From: Terriglobia bacterium
Lineage (GTDB): Bacteria > Acidobacteriota > Terriglobia > JAIQFV01
Direction of reading: 5' to 3'
Length of the DNA: 64,000 nucleotides
Assembly (NCBI GenBank): GCA_028716525.1
Contig: JAQUPQ010000008.1
Span: 1-64,000 of the forward strand
The notes beneath the pieces are model-generated. The model saw only the letters and a list, made by a program, of their open reading frames with translations. It did no database searches and was not told where the DNA came from. Positions 31,978 through 42,530 of this stretch are shown in pieces (the first letter of the stretch is position 1; every line of letters begins with the position of its first letter). The position numbers and the translations under genes were made by a program.

Positions 31978-33522
31978 CTATCGCTCGAACAGCCCGCTGG
32001 CGGGCACGATCTGAAGCTTCTCCGGGTTTATGTTTAGTTTCAAATTTACGAGAGTCTGATCGTCCTTCAAGACGTCGTCCGACACCGTCGCCGCATACTT
32101 GATGGGTGAAGGTTTGTTTTCCGCGATCGCTGCTTTCAACCCCTCCCCATCTTTGGCCACGATGGCGACATCAAAATTCTTGTCTTGAAGATGTTTCTTG
32201 ATGGCGCGGTTGACGTCCTCCACCGTCAAGGCCTTCAGCTCCTGTTGCACCCGGTCCGGATAGTACGGGATGCCGTAAAAATGCGAATCCAACAGGGTCC
32301 CCAAGCGGCGCGAAAGCGTCTGGTTCCAAAGCTTTGAATAGTTCACCAGAAAGGTTCGCTGCGCTTCAAACTGATCTTGGGTCAGACCGTCGCGAACCAG
32401 TTTTTGAACCTGGTAGAGGGCGGCTCTCAGTGCGAAATGGGCGTTCTGAGGTTCCACCGGCCGGATCCAAACGCTGAAGAATTGTTGACGTCGTGCAATA
32501 TTGGGAACAGGAAAAGTCGATCCGCCGTCCTGAATAAAATTCTCGATGTAGGCATAATCGCCGTAGTTCAATCCGCGCAAACCGCGGATGTAATTAAAGA
32601 GGACGCCGTTCTGCGTGCGGTGTTCGCCCAAATAAGATGCGGCCACCAAGAGGGCGTAAAAATCTTTGTCGCTGCGCGTGACATCGATGGGGCATCCGAA
32701 CGAGATCGCCGTGGCGCGGTTTTCCTTCGTGACCACATGGATTTGCAAATCCTGGATAGGCGCCGGCTTGGGCAGAACGACCGCGGGGACCTTTCCCGCG
32801 GGGAGCTTCGCGAAATCGGCCCCCATCGTTTTCACAAAGTCGGTGGTGTAACCACCGGCAATTCCCAACGTCATATTTTCCCGTGTATAGACTTTCCGGT
32901 AATAGGCCTTCACATCCTCCAGCGTGATGGACTTCAAGCCCTCCACGGTTCCTTCCACGGGATGTCCATAAGGATGATGGGCATACAACATCGCTTCCAG
33001 AGTGTGTTTGCCCAGTTCTTCGTCGTCGTTTCCGCGCAAGGAATTTTGCAGGTAATTCACCAGCACATCCTTATTCCTTTTGAAATCGCTTTCATCAAAT
33101 CGCGGTCGCAGCAGCAGGGCCGAAAAAATCCTGTAGAAGTTTTGCAGGTTATCTTTATGAATATTTGCGGAAAAGACCGTCACTTCCTTGTCAAACTGGG
33201 AATCGATGGAAGCCGCCCAGGGATACAGCGCATCGACGACCTGTTTGTAGGTCATCTCCTTAGAACCGCCCTCACCGATCATCAACGCCGTCAGGGCGTT
33301 CAAACCTTCCTTGCCTTTCGGATCGTTGATGGAGCCGGCGTGAACCAGAATGCGAAAGGAAATGATCGGAGAATTGGGACTGGACAACTCGACAATCTTC
33401 AAGGCTTTCACGGCGGGGGGCACCGATGGTGTCGTCGATTTCTTCGCGGTCGGCTGCGCTAAGGAGCGATCTCCCAGGAGGAGTAATAATAAGATTGTGA
33501 CTGCCCATAAAGGATATTTCAT
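31978..33522 (-). CDS. M16 family peptidase-like protein lacking the HxxEH motif (putative non-catalytic partner)
   Basis: 514 aa secreted M16 fold: ILVHAGSINDPKGKEGLNALTALMIGEGG with no HxxEH; C-terminal GLRGLNYGDYAY. Confidence 0.88.
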   Translation of the reverse strand: MKYPLWAVTILLLLLLGDRSLAQPTAKKSTTPSVPPAVKALKIVELSSPNSPIISFRILVHAGSINDPKGKEGLNALTALMIGEGGSKEMTYKQVVDALYPWAASIDSQFDKEVTVFSANIHKDNLQNFYRIFSALLLRPRFDESDFKRNKDVLVNYLQNSLRGNDDEELGKHTLEAMLYAHHPYGHPVEGTVEGLKSITLEDVKAYYRKVYTRENMTLGIAGGYTTDFVKTMGADFAKLPAGKVPAVVLPKPAPIQDLQIHVVTKENRATAISFGCPIDVTRSDKDFYALLVAASYLGEHRTQNGVLFNYIRGLRGLNYGDYAYIENFIQDGGSTFPVPNIARRQQFFSVWIRPVEPQNAHFALRAALYQVQKLVRDGLTQDQFEAQRTFLVNYSKLWNQTLSRRLGTLLDSHFYGIPYYPDRVQQELKALTVEDVNRAIKKHLQDKNFDVAIVAKDGEGLKAAIAENKPSPIKYAATVSDDVLKDDQTLVNLKLNINPEKLQIVPASGLFER

Positions 33523-34895
33523 CGCGCACCTCCTGTCGACAAGGTGATCTGGGTTTGGTTTTCAGGTTTGAAATAACGCTTCGCGACCTCCTGAAGTTTT
33601 TGCGGTGTCACCTGCTCATACATTGCAAAATACTGATCCATCGACGCCGGGTCGGCGGTCAGTTCGGCATAGCTCGTGAGTTGACGGGCAATTGCCGACG
33701 GCGTATTCAGCCCCATGAGAAAAGAATATTTCAAAAATGACCGCGCCCGATTCAACTGCGCTTCTGAAAACAGTTGCGTTTGCGCCGATTGCAGTGCGTC
33801 TTCGATATCTTTTTGAACCGCCGCCTGATCCGCCGGTTTCTTGATGCGCGTTTGGATGGTAAACAGGTAAGGGTCTCGGTGCTTGCCCCAACCGCCTCCC
33901 AAGAAATCAACTTGCTGGTTTTCAATCACCAACTTTTGGTACAGGGGCGAGGTCTCCGAAACAACGAGTTGAGAAAGCAGGTCCAGAGCGGGGCCATCCA
34001 AATTGTCGGTGCTGAATGCCGGCACGTGATAAGCCAGCACCAGATACGGCAACGTGCGGTTCTTCCACTCGACATGGCCCTGGCGCGGGCTGGTTTGCGG
34101 CGGCTCCACCGTCTTCTGCAATTGGTAAGTGCCACGCTTCCAGTTGCCATAATACTTTTTGACCATCGCCAAAGTGGAGTCGGACTGAACATCGCCCACA
34201 ATGATCAACACGCAATTCTCAGGACGGTACCAACGATCGAAGAACTTCAAGCTGTATTCGTATTGGTTAGGCATGTCCTGAATGTCGGCCAGAAAGCCCA
34301 TGGTGGTGTGTTTGTAAGTGTGCGTGGTGTAGGCCGTATCGCGGAGCTTCTCGAACAACGATTGAAAAGGAATGGAATTGTTCTTGTTGTACTCCCCCAA
34401 TATGGAACCCGCTTCGGTGCGAAACGCCGGTTCCGAATACTTCAGATTTTGAAATCGATCCGATTCCAAATCCATGATGGTGTCCAACGCCGAGGCGCTG
34501 GCGTTAATGTAGTAAGTGGTGAAATCATCGGTGGTCGAGGCATTGGTATCCGCTCCGATGGCCTTCAGCATGTCGTTGTATTTGTCTTCCGGATATTTCT
34601 CGGTTCCCCGGAACATCATGTGCTCGAAGAAGTGCGCAAATCCGGAATGCCCGGGTTCGACTTCATTGCGCGATCCGGTTCGCACCACGGTGTAATAAGC
34701 CACTACACCGGGGCTGTCAAAAGGGACAATTAAAACGGTCAGGCCGTTGTCCAAAACAGTTTTATGAACCGTGTAAGGAAAAACGCCTGCACCTGAAACC
34801 GAGCCGACCAGGGTCAGCAACAGCCCCAAGGCCGTAACGACGCCCAGCCATGATGAAATTTCGCTGGGGTGAGTTATGAATTTGAATGGATTCAT
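33519..34895 (-). CDS. M16 family zinc metallopeptidase
   Basis: 458 aa; HSGFAHFFEHMMFRGTEKYPED (HxxEH); overlaps the next gene by ATGA. Confidence 0.92.
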   Translation of the reverse strand: MNPFKFITHPSEISSWLGVVTALGLLLTLVGSVSGAGVFPYTVHKTVLDNGLTVLIVPFDSPGVVAYYTVVRTGSRNEVEPGHSGFAHFFEHMMFRGTEKYPEDKYNDMLKAIGADTNASTTDDFTTYYINASASALDTIMDLESDRFQNLKYSEPAFRTEAGSILGEYNKNNSIPFQSLFEKLRDTAYTTHTYKHTTMGFLADIQDMPNQYEYSLKFFDRWYRPENCVLIIVGDVQSDSTLAMVKKYYGNWKRGTYQLQKTVEPPQTSPRQGHVEWKNRTLPYLVLAYHVPAFSTDNLDGPALDLLSQLVVSETSPLYQKLVIENQQVDFLGGGWGKHRDPYLFTIQTRIKKPADQAAVQKDIEDALQSAQTQLFSEAQLNRARSFLKYSFLMGLNTPSAIARQLTSYAELTADPASMDQYFAMYEQVTPQKLQEVAKRYFKPENQTQITLSTGGAR

Positions 34896-35232
34896 CAGAA
34901 ACCTCCGGCAATGAGTTTAAGAAGGAGAAACAGCCCGCTGGCTGCGACCAATGATTTTCAAAGTCTACCACAGAGGTTGAGCCCCGGACACATACTCCAT
35001 ACCTCTAGCCTTTCAATCGGGTTTCGTCCACTGTGTGCTCCGCGGCGGTTCCAGGCGCGCTGACCGCCACGTAGAGCCATTACTTTCGACCCTTTGGGCT
35101 TTTACGCGTGACGGGGTGATGTTAGAATCACGCGACCATCTGAGGATTCCAGGGTTTCTACCGGCATTGTTTTCAGGCCTCAGTGGGCGTGTCGGGCAGG
35201 TGGTTGAGCAGACAATTGATCCGAGGTTTGGG

Positions 35233-36381
35233 ATGTCTCGAGCACGATTTGTAATCAAGAACGGATTGCGAAACAAGCGGCGGACCCTGCTCACGATTCT
35301 GAGCATCGCTTTTTCGCTTCTCCTCCTGACATTGATGATTTCGGTTTACCGGGGTTTCTACATCGACCAGGGCACGGCCGATTCCGCCTTGCGATTGATC
35401 ACCCGGCATCGCGTCTCTCTGACCTTCTTCCTGCCTTCTTCCTACGAGCAAAAAATCCGGGCGATTCCCGGGGTCGTGGATGCCGTCCCCATGGAATGGT
35501 TCGGAGGCATTTATAAAGATGACCGCCCGGAGAATTTTTTTGCGCAAATGGCCGTCAATCCTGAAGAACTTTTCAGTGTTTATAAGGATTGGAAAATTCC
35601 TCCGGACCAGCTGCAGGCCTGGATTCGAGATCGGGCCGGCGCAGTTGTCGACCGCAAGCTCGCCGACAAACACAGATGGAAGCTCGGCGATCGTCTGACC
35701 CTCCAGGGAACCATCTTTCCGGTGAATCCCGAACTGACGATCCGGGGCATCTATGAAACACCTGTGACCGCCGACCAAGGCCTTTACTTTAACTGGACGT
35801 ACGTGGAAGAGGCCGTGCGCTGGGCCAAAGGTCAGACCGGACTGTTTGCCATACTGGTCGATTCGCCCGAGTCTGTAGCCCGCATTGCCGCGGCCATCGA
35901 CGACGAATTTCGAAATGCTCCGGAACCCACCAAGACCGAGAGCGAAAAAGCCTTTCAGCTGGATTTCGTTTCGATGCTCGGCAATGTAAAGGCTTTCATT
36001 CTGAGTATCACTCTGGCTGTGGTCTTCGCCATTCTGTTGGTGTCCGCCAATACCATGGCCATGTCCATCCGGGAACGGACCCGCGAAGTGGCGCTGCTCA
36101 AGACGTTGGGATTCACACCGACGGGAATCTTGACGCTCTTTGTAGCCGAAGCCGTGGCGCTGGCGCTGGTCGGCGGGGTCCTGGGGGTTTTGGCGGCCAA
36201 AGGCCTGGCCAAATTTGTGGCCAACTCTCCGGCGCAAATGCTGGCCGATTTGACCATCACCTTCCCCACGATCCTGGTCGCGTTGCTGGTGGCGGTTCTG
36301 GTGGGACTGCTCAGCGCCATTCTCCCGGCCTACCGCGCGTCACGACTGAACATTGTGGATGGCTTGAGGCACATTGGGTAA
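35233..36381 (+). CDS. ABC transporter permease, FtsX/MacB type
   Basis: ORF opens at 35035; likely start MSRARFVIKNGLRNKRRTLLTILSIAFS at 35233; C-terminal FtsX block RTREVALLKTLGFTPTGIL. Confidence 0.88.
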   Translation: MSRARFVIKNGLRNKRRTLLTILSIAFSLLLLTLMISVYRGFYIDQGTADSALRLITRHRVSLTFFLPSSYEQKIRAIPGVVDAVPMEWFGGIYKDDRPENFFAQMAVNPEELFSVYKDWKIPPDQLQAWIRDRAGAVVDRKLADKHRWKLGDRLTLQGTIFPVNPELTIRGIYETPVTADQGLYFNWTYVEEAVRWAKGQTGLFAILVDSPESVARIAAAIDDEFRNAPEPTKTESEKAFQLDFVSMLGNVKAFILSITLAVVFAILLVSANTMAMSIRERTREVALLKTLGFTPTGILTLFVAEAVALALVGGVLGVLAAKGLAKFVANSPAQMLADLTITFPTILVALLVAVLVGLLSAILPAYRASRLNIVDGLRHIG

Positions 36382-36448
36382 AAAACCTTTTGCACATGAG
36401 ACTTGTAACCGCGCGAATTGAATCTGATTTTGGGAAACAGAGCGGAAA

Positions 36449-37615
36449 TTGATTATGGCTGTCCCCATCATTTATAACATCCGCAATCTTCGCCTGCGTC
36501 CCGGCGCGACGGTAATGACCGTTCTCGGCGTGGCCTTGACCGTCAGCATTGCCATTTTCATCATGGCGTTGTTGAGCGGTCTACAGCAGGCCTTCGTGAC
36601 CAGTGGTGATCCTCTAAACGTGCTGGTCTTGCGCAAAGGTGCGGATGCCGAGCTGTTGAGCGTTATCGGCCGGGATGCTTTCGATATTATGAAGTTTTTG
36701 CCGGGCGTCGCGCGAGACGATCAAGGCGAGCCGTTGGCTTCGGGCGAGATGTTTGTGGCCATCGTGTTGCCGCGGCTCGACGGCACGGGGGAGGTCAACG
36801 TCAGCGTCCGCGGATTGACCCTCACCGGACTGAAGCTCCATCCCAAGGTAAGACTGGCGGAAGGCCGATGGTTCTCTCCCGGACTGCGCGAAATCGTGGT
36901 CAGTCGTTCCATCCGAAAACGCTTTGCTCACGCCAATCCGGGAGACACGGTGCAGTTTGGCAAGGGGCCTTGGACGGTGGTGGGTGTTTTCGATGCCGCC
37001 GGAACAGCCCATGAATCGGAAATTTGGGCGGACGTCAATCAGATGGCGACGGACTTCGATCGCTCGATCTTCTCCTCGGTGCTGCTGCACGCCACCGACA
37101 AAATCGCCGCTGATGCTTTGACGCACCGCGTGAACGACGATCAACGCCTCAAACTTCAAGGCATGCTGGAGACTGATTATTACGCGCGGCAGACACGCTC
37201 CGGCGCGCCGCTGCAATTTGTGGGAACCCTCGTGGCCATCATCATGGCAATCGGCTCCTGCTTTGCGGCCATGAACACCATGTACGCCGCCGTGGCCTAT
37301 CGGTCCCGCGAAATTGCGACGTTACGCGTGCTGGGCTTTTCGCGTCCCAGCGTCTTGACTTCTTTTGTTCTGGAATCCCTGTTGATCGCGCTTCTCGGCG
37401 GCGCCCTCGCCGTGGCGTTGATGCTGCCGTTCCGCGATCTCACGACCGGAACGTCCAACATCGTCACGTTTACGGAGGTGGTGTTCCAAATCCGCATGAC
37501 GGCCGGAGTTATGATCGCCGCCATGGGGTTTGCAGCCGCTCTGGGTTTGTTCGGTGGATTGGCCCCCGCTTGGCACGCTGCTCGGTCAAATATTCTGAAC
37601 TCCTTGCGCGATTGA
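36449..37615 (+). CDS. ABC transporter permease, FtsX/MacB type
   Basis: 388 aa; AYRSREIATLRVLGFSRPSVLTSFVLESLLIALLGG. Confidence 0.9.
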   Translation: MIMAVPIIYNIRNLRLRPGATVMTVLGVALTVSIAIFIMALLSGLQQAFVTSGDPLNVLVLRKGADAELLSVIGRDAFDIMKFLPGVARDDQGEPLASGEMFVAIVLPRLDGTGEVNVSVRGLTLTGLKLHPKVRLAEGRWFSPGLREIVVSRSIRKRFAHANPGDTVQFGKGPWTVVGVFDAAGTAHESEIWADVNQMATDFDRSIFSSVLLHATDKIAADALTHRVNDDQRLKLQGMLETDYYARQTRSGAPLQFVGTLVAIIMAIGSCFAAMNTMYAAVAYRSREIATLRVLGFSRPSVLTSFVLESLLIALLGGALAVALMLPFRDLTTGTSNIVTFTEVVFQIRMTAGVMIAAMGFAAALGLFGGLAPAWHAARSNILNSLRD

Positions 37616-37702
37616 CCAGTTGCCCGCAAGAGATCGTGGAAGGCACTCCTAAATCAAAATGGAAACGACATTTATCCCCTACTTTCATCTTTTTGAATTC
37701 TT

Positions 37703-39064
37703 ATGACCGAATCGAATAAATTTTCCGAACTCAAAAATCTCAAGATCGACCGATCGGCGGGTTCCTCACAACCACCCCGATGGACTTCTCGATGGATTCT
37801 GACCGGAGTCATTCTCTTGGTGGTTCTGGGCCTGGCCATCACGGCGTTTCGCCTCTTCTCATCACCCGGGGCCGAGGTGGAAGTGGCGCGAGCCGTGGCC
37901 GACAGTTCTTCTTCAGAACCCGTGGTCTTGAACGCCGCCGGATACATCGTCGCGCACCATAAAATCAACGTGAACTCCAAAGTCACTGGCCGCATTGCCT
38001 GGATCGGGGTTGAAAAGGGCGACCATGTCAAGCAGGGCCAGGTCCTGGTCAAGTTGGAAGATCAGGAATTCAAAGCCCAGGTGGACCAGTCCCGCGGCGC
38101 CATGGACGCGGCGACGGCCCATCTCAAGGCATTGGAAACGGGATCGCGGCCCCAGGAGATCGATCAGGCGCGGCACAATTTGGAGCAGGCGCGCGCCAAT
38201 CTGGTCGACGCCAAACTTACTCTCGACCGCACCCGAGGGCTCGCGGGCGAAGGCATCTTTACAAAACAACAACTCGATGACGCCGTGGCGCGATACGACG
38301 CCGCCCAACAGCAGGTTCAAGCTTTGGAAAAAGCCTACGAGTTGGTGCATATCGGCCCGCGGCGCGAAGACATCGACCAGGCCCGCGGCGAGTATGTGCA
38401 GGCCAAAGGGCAATTCGATTACGCCAAAACGCTGCTGGAGGCCACGGAGATTCGCGCCCCGGTTAGCGGTACGATCTTGGAACGAACGGCGGAAAAAGGG
38501 GAATTGGTCACGGCCCAATTTGCCAGTGGCGCGGAAGGTGGACCCCGGGGATCGGTGGTGACCTTGGCCGATCTCGAGGACTTGCAGGTGGAACTCGACA
38601 TCAGCCAGGACGATTTTTCCAAACTCACTCCCAAACAGCAGGGCGTGGTTACGACCGACGCTTATCCCGATCGCAAATACGACGGCATCATCGACGAGAT
38701 TTCTCCGGAAGCCAATCGCCAGAAGGCCACGGTCCAGGTCAAAGTGAAAATACTCCGCCCCGACGATTACCTCCGGCCTGAAATGAACGCCAAGGTCGCA
38801 TTCCTGGCCGACGCTCCGACTACCAAAAATGCCGCCACTTCGGAAGTGATTGTCCCGACAGCCGCCGTGCGGGATTTTGAGGGCCGCAAAACGGTATTTA
38901 TTGCCTTTCAGGGCCGGGCAACGGCGCGCCCGGTTCGCGTTATCGGCCCGCGTTCCCGTGGAGTAGCCGTGGAAGGACTTACGGGTGGTGAAGACGTGGT
39001 TGTCAACGGACCCGCCGGCCTCAAGGACGGCGATAAAATTCAGGTGAAAGGACCCAAGAACTAA
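37703..39064 (+). CDS. HlyD/RND-type periplasmic adaptor subunit
   Basis: 453 aa; N-terminal TM, lipoyl-like halves, coiled coil, beta-barrel [23 protein letters not shown]. Confidence 0.92.
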   Translation: MTESNKFSELKNLKIDRSAGSSQPPRWTSRWILTGVILLVVLGLAITAFRLFSSPGAEVEVARAVADSSSSEPVVLNAAGYIVAHHKINVNSKVTGRIAWIGVEKGDHVKQGQVLVKLEDQEFKAQVDQSRGAMDAATAHLKALETGSRPQEIDQARHNLEQARANLVDAKLTLDRTRGLAGEGIFTKQQLDDAVARYDAAQQQVQALEKAYELVHIGPRREDIDQARGEYVQAKGQFDYAKTLLEATEIRAPVSGTILERTAEKGELVTAQFASGAEGGPRGSVVTLADLEDLQVELDISQDDFSKLTPKQQGVVTTDAYPDRKYDGIIDEISPEANRQKATVQVKVKILRPDDYLRPEMNAKVAFLADAPTTKNAATSEVIVPTAAVRDFEGRKTVFIAFQGRATARPVRVIGPRSRGVAVEGLTGGEDVVVNGPAGLKDGDKIQVKGPKN

Positions 39065-39780
39065 TGACCGCGGTAATGGAACCTCCCCACGCCACTTCGT
39101 CCGGTAAGAACATTGTGCAAGCGCGTGAAGTCACCCGGATTTTCAAACGCGACAGTTTTGAAGTGCTGGCCCTGGATCGAGCCACCCTCGATATCGCCGA
39201 AGGAGAATTTCTGGCGTTGATGGGTCCCTCCGGTTCCGGGAAGACTACGCTGCTGAATTTGATCGCGGCCATCGACCACCCCACGTCGGGTGAATTGCTG
39301 GTGCGCGGCGAGAATGCTTTTCTACACAGCGACAAGGAAATTGCCCGCTGGCGGAATGAACATATCGGCTACGTGTTTCAGACCTTCAATCTGATTCCGG
39401 TTCTGACGGCCTTTGAAAATGTGGAATTGCCTTTGCTGCTCACCCACCTTTCCAAAGCGGAACGAAAAGAGCATGTTTTGACGGCCCTCAAATTGGTCGG
39501 CCTGGAAGATCGTGTGGATCATTTGCCCAAGCAGCTTTCGGGCGGACAGGAACAACGCGTGGCCATCGCTCGAGCCCTCGTCACAGATCCGACACTCATT
39601 CTCGCCGACGAACCGACGGGCGATCTCGACAGTCATTCTGCTTCCGAGGTGTTGGAGATCCTCAAACGCCTCAATCATGATTTCCACAAGACCATCGTCA
39701 TGGTCACACACGATCCCCATGCCGCCTCTTTTGCTCACACCATTCGACATCTGGAAAAGGGCCAACTGCTGCCGGTGTAA
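39064..39780 (+). CDS. ABC transporter ATP-binding protein (MacB/LolD type)
   Basis: 238 aa; Walker [10 protein letters not shown], signature [15 protein letters not shown], Walker [13 protein letters not shown]; start overlaps adaptor stop (TAATG). Confidence 0.95.
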   Translation: MTAVMEPPHATSSGKNIVQAREVTRIFKRDSFEVLALDRATLDIAEGEFLALMGPSGSGKTTLLNLIAAIDHPTSGELLVRGENAFLHSDKEIARWRNEHIGYVFQTFNLIPVLTAFENVELPLLLTHLSKAERKEHVLTALKLVGLEDRVDHLPKQLSGGQEQRVAIARALVTDPTLILADEPTGDLDSHSASEVLEILKRLNHDFHKTIVMVTHDPHAASFAHTIRHLEKGQLLPV

Positions 39781-39785
39781 CCAAA

Positions 39786-40232
39786 TCTTATAAGGAAGCC
39801 AGGAATACAGGAGGACTCAAAACCTTAAAGCAATGACGCGTTTGACTTCTAATGTTTTCTTGGCGAAGTTCAAGATGAGGCCATGCTTCTTCCCCAATGC
39901 CTTCAAGTACGACCGCACTATTGCAAAGTGTATGTCTTCAATCCCTTTGATAGCCTTCAGCTCCACGACGATAGTGTCGTCCACCAACAGATCGATCCGA
40001 TGGACACCCACCTCCACCATCGAATATTGAATCGCCACTTCAATTTGTCGGCCAACCCGCAAACCGCGCTTCCTGAGTTCCAAAACCAACGCATTTTCAT
40101 AAATTGATTCGATGAAACCCGGCCCCAACTCCCTGTGAACCTCAATCGCACCTGCGATGATCTTATCCGTCAATTCTTCAAACTCCAGAGTCATCTAAAG
40201 CCTCCTAGCTTCATGGGTTCCTTATTCCAAAG
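39786..40232. mobile_element. Inverted-repeat-flanked GxxExxY cassette
   Basis: Left flank TCTTATAAGGAAGCCAGGAATACAGGAGG; right flank CCTCCTAGCTTCATGGGTTCCTTATTCC, complementary with mismatches; encloses the GxxExxY ORF. Confidence 0.5.
39817..40194 (-). CDS. GxxExxY family protein
   Basis: 125 aa; GAIEVHRELGPGFIESIYENALVLELRKRGL, typical GxxExxY signature. Confidence 0.9.
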   Translation of the reverse strand: MTLEFEELTDKIIAGAIEVHRELGPGFIESIYENALVLELRKRGLRVGRQIEVAIQYSMVEVGVHRIDLLVDDTIVVELKAIKGIEDIHFAIVRSYLKALGKKHGLILNFAKKTLEVKRVIALRF

Positions 40233-40247
40233 TTCTTGTTTGCATCA

Positions 40248-40946
40248 TTACATCAAATTCTTCTCCGCAAAGCTGAAGTAATCGTTGCCGCCGATGATGA
40301 TGTGATCGAGCACCACGACGTCGACGAGCTTGCAGGCCTGCTGAAGGTCTGTCGTTAACCGCTGATCCTCGCGGCTGGGCTCCGGATTTCCTGAGGGATG
40401 ATTGTGAACAGCTATAAGCGCAGAAGAAGAAAGCGCCAGAGCGCGCTTGACCACTTCGCGCGGGTAAACGGATGCCGAGTCGATGGTCCCGCTAAACAAT
40501 TCTTCGATTTTGAGGATACGATGCTTGGTGTTGAGGAAGACGATGGAAAAAACTTCGCGGTCCAGATCGCGAAATTTGGCCGCCAACAGGCCCACAACAT
40601 CGCGGGAGCATTCGATGAACGATTCGTGTTCCACCTTTTCTCGAAGCTGTCTTTGGCTGAGTTCGCCGATGGCGCGCAGCGTGGCGATCTTGGCCGGTCC
40701 GAGTCCCCTCACCTTGCGCAGCTCTTCATCGCTCGCTTTGAAGAGCCCTCGCAAACCGCCGAATTCCTGAAGCAGCTTGCGGGAAAAATCAACCACGTTC
40801 ATGCCTCGAACACCGACCCGCAGAAAGATGGCCACCAGCTCCGCATCGCTCAACGCCGCCGGGCCTTGTGCTAACAATCGCTCCCGAGGTTGCTCGCTGC
40901 TGGGCCAGTAGCGCACCCATCGTTCAGACACTCTTTGAGCAGTCAT
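40248..40946 (-). CDS. radC: RadC family JAB-domain protein
   Basis: 232 aa; GPAALSDAELVAIFLRVGVRG, SALIAVHNHPSGNPEPSREDQ, VVVLDHIIIGGNDYFSFAE. Confidence 0.94.
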   Translation of the reverse strand: MTAQRVSERWVRYWPSSEQPRERLLAQGPAALSDAELVAIFLRVGVRGMNVVDFSRKLLQEFGGLRGLFKASDEELRKVRGLGPAKIATLRAIGELSQRQLREKVEHESFIECSRDVVGLLAAKFRDLDREVFSIVFLNTKHRILKIEELFSGTIDSASVYPREVVKRALALSSSALIAVHNHPSGNPEPSREDQRLTTDLQQACKLVDVVVLDHIIIGGNDYFSFAEKNLM

Positions 40947-41061
40947 GGCTCTATGCGGGGGAAGATTTACAGAGAAGACTAATTCAGGCGGGCTTGAATT
41001 TCAAGCTGAAGCTTCTAAGACAAAAGAACCGTAATTTGTTAAAACCCAGCGAGTCTTGGTC

Positions 41062-42357
41062 TTAGTGCTGCACGTACACTCGATACACGCGCGGACTGAG
41101 GGCACACAAAATCTCATAAGAGATCGTGCCCAAATATGACGCCCAATCTTCGGCGGTCATCACTTGGGAGCCGCTCCGGCCCAGCAGAACCACTTCATCG
41201 CCCACGTGCACATCGGGAATCTCGGTGACGTCCGCCAAAATGAGGTCCATCGACACGCGTCCCACCAAGGGCGCTCGTCGACCACGGATCAAAACGCACA
41301 TGGGCTCGGGCCGCGCGTTCTGACGGGAATAAGGTTTCACATTGGCAAAAGAAAGGCGGCGATTAACTCCATCCGCATAGCCGATCGGAAGTGTTGCAAT
41401 AACGCCAGGACGCCTCATCCGGTAAGTACCGTTATAACCTAACGGCGAATTCCGCGGCACACGCTTCAGGTGCAGCACCCGGGTTTTGAGCGACAAGGCG
41501 GGCGCTGTTCCCATGGGTTTAATGCCACGACTGCGGAATTCATAACCGTACAAAGCGATGCCGGCGCGCACCATGTCCCATCTCAGGGTGGAGTGGAATG
41601 AAGCTCCAGCACTGTTGGCGACGTGCCGCAATGGAACTTCCACTCCCGCGTCCTCGAAGGTGGTGAGTACCCGGAGAAAGAGATCCTCTTGCGCCCGGTT
41701 GGAAGGCGCCTCGATCTGTTCGGCCGAAGAAAGGTGCGTGAAAATGCCTTCCAGGCGAAGGTTTTTCCATCGTCGCTCGGCCCACCGGCGAGCCAGTTTC
41801 TCCGACTCCTCGCATGAGAACCCCATGCGATTCATTCCGGTATCAAATTTCAAATGGACTTTAACGGGTTTTTGAGGTGTGCCGGCCCGATTGAGCGCCT
41901 CGAGATGGGGCACGGAACTGGCTGTAATCCGCGCATTGATTTCGACGGCAGCCCGGGCTTGGGCGGGGAAAAATGTTCCCAGCACCAAAATGTTTCTCTT
42001 CAAACCGGCGTCGCGAAGCGCGGCAGCCTCCTCCAGGGTGGCCACCCCGAACCATTCCACACCGCAGGACGCCAAGAATTTCGAAACAGGGACGGCCCCG
42101 TGGCCGTAAGCATCCGCTTTGACCACCGCCATGACATGGCAACGCTTTCCGACGCGCCTTTGGATGGCCTGGAAATTCTTCCCTATCTGGGGCAGGGATA
42201 TTTCAGCCCAGGTAGGGCGAGACTCCGAAGGTCGTGGGTTCCAAGCGGACAGTTTCACAGGCCCAATGGTAACATGAAGACAACCGGCGCTTGAATGAAA
42301 GCCGGCCCTCCTGGAAGCCGCTAACTCTTGGCTCCTTCTCTCACTCCAACACTTCAA
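41062..42357 (-). CDS. alr: Alanine racemase
   Basis: 431 aa ORF (start uncertain); AVVKADAYGHGAVPVS (PLP Lys), LKFDTGMNRMGF, C-terminal GRVSMDLILADVTEIPDVHVGDEVVLLG. Confidence 0.93.
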   Translation of the reverse strand: MKCWSERRSQELAASRRAGFHSSAGCLHVTIGPVKLSAWNPRPSESRPTWAEISLPQIGKNFQAIQRRVGKRCHVMAVVKADAYGHGAVPVSKFLASCGVEWFGVATLEEAAALRDAGLKRNILVLGTFFPAQARAAVEINARITASSVPHLEALNRAGTPQKPVKVHLKFDTGMNRMGFSCEESEKLARRWAERRWKNLRLEGIFTHLSSAEQIEAPSNRAQEDLFLRVLTTFEDAGVEVPLRHVANSAGASFHSTLRWDMVRAGIALYGYEFRSRGIKPMGTAPALSLKTRVLHLKRVPRNSPLGYNGTYRMRRPGVIATLPIGYADGVNRRLSFANVKPYSRQNARPEPMCVLIRGRRAPLVGRVSMDLILADVTEIPDVHVGDEVVLLGRSGSQVMTAEDWASYLGTISYEILCALSPRVYRVYVQH

Positions 42358-42530
42358 CTTCAGCGGAGTTCGCTTTTAATTCGCATCAAGGTGCCCAAAT
42401 TGACTTCGACTTATCGCTGTGTGATAATTCTGCGTTGACCCGACACCACTGGCGACACTCAAGTACGCAGGCGCATCCAACCAGAAGTCACGTGTTGGAC
42501 GAACAGGTAAAGACTGGAGAATGAGGAATC

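Noticed and set aside
32377-33462. 361 aa plus-strand ORF (and 33774..34733, 35173..36237 similarly)
   Set aside because: Antisense to well-supported M16 and FtsX genes
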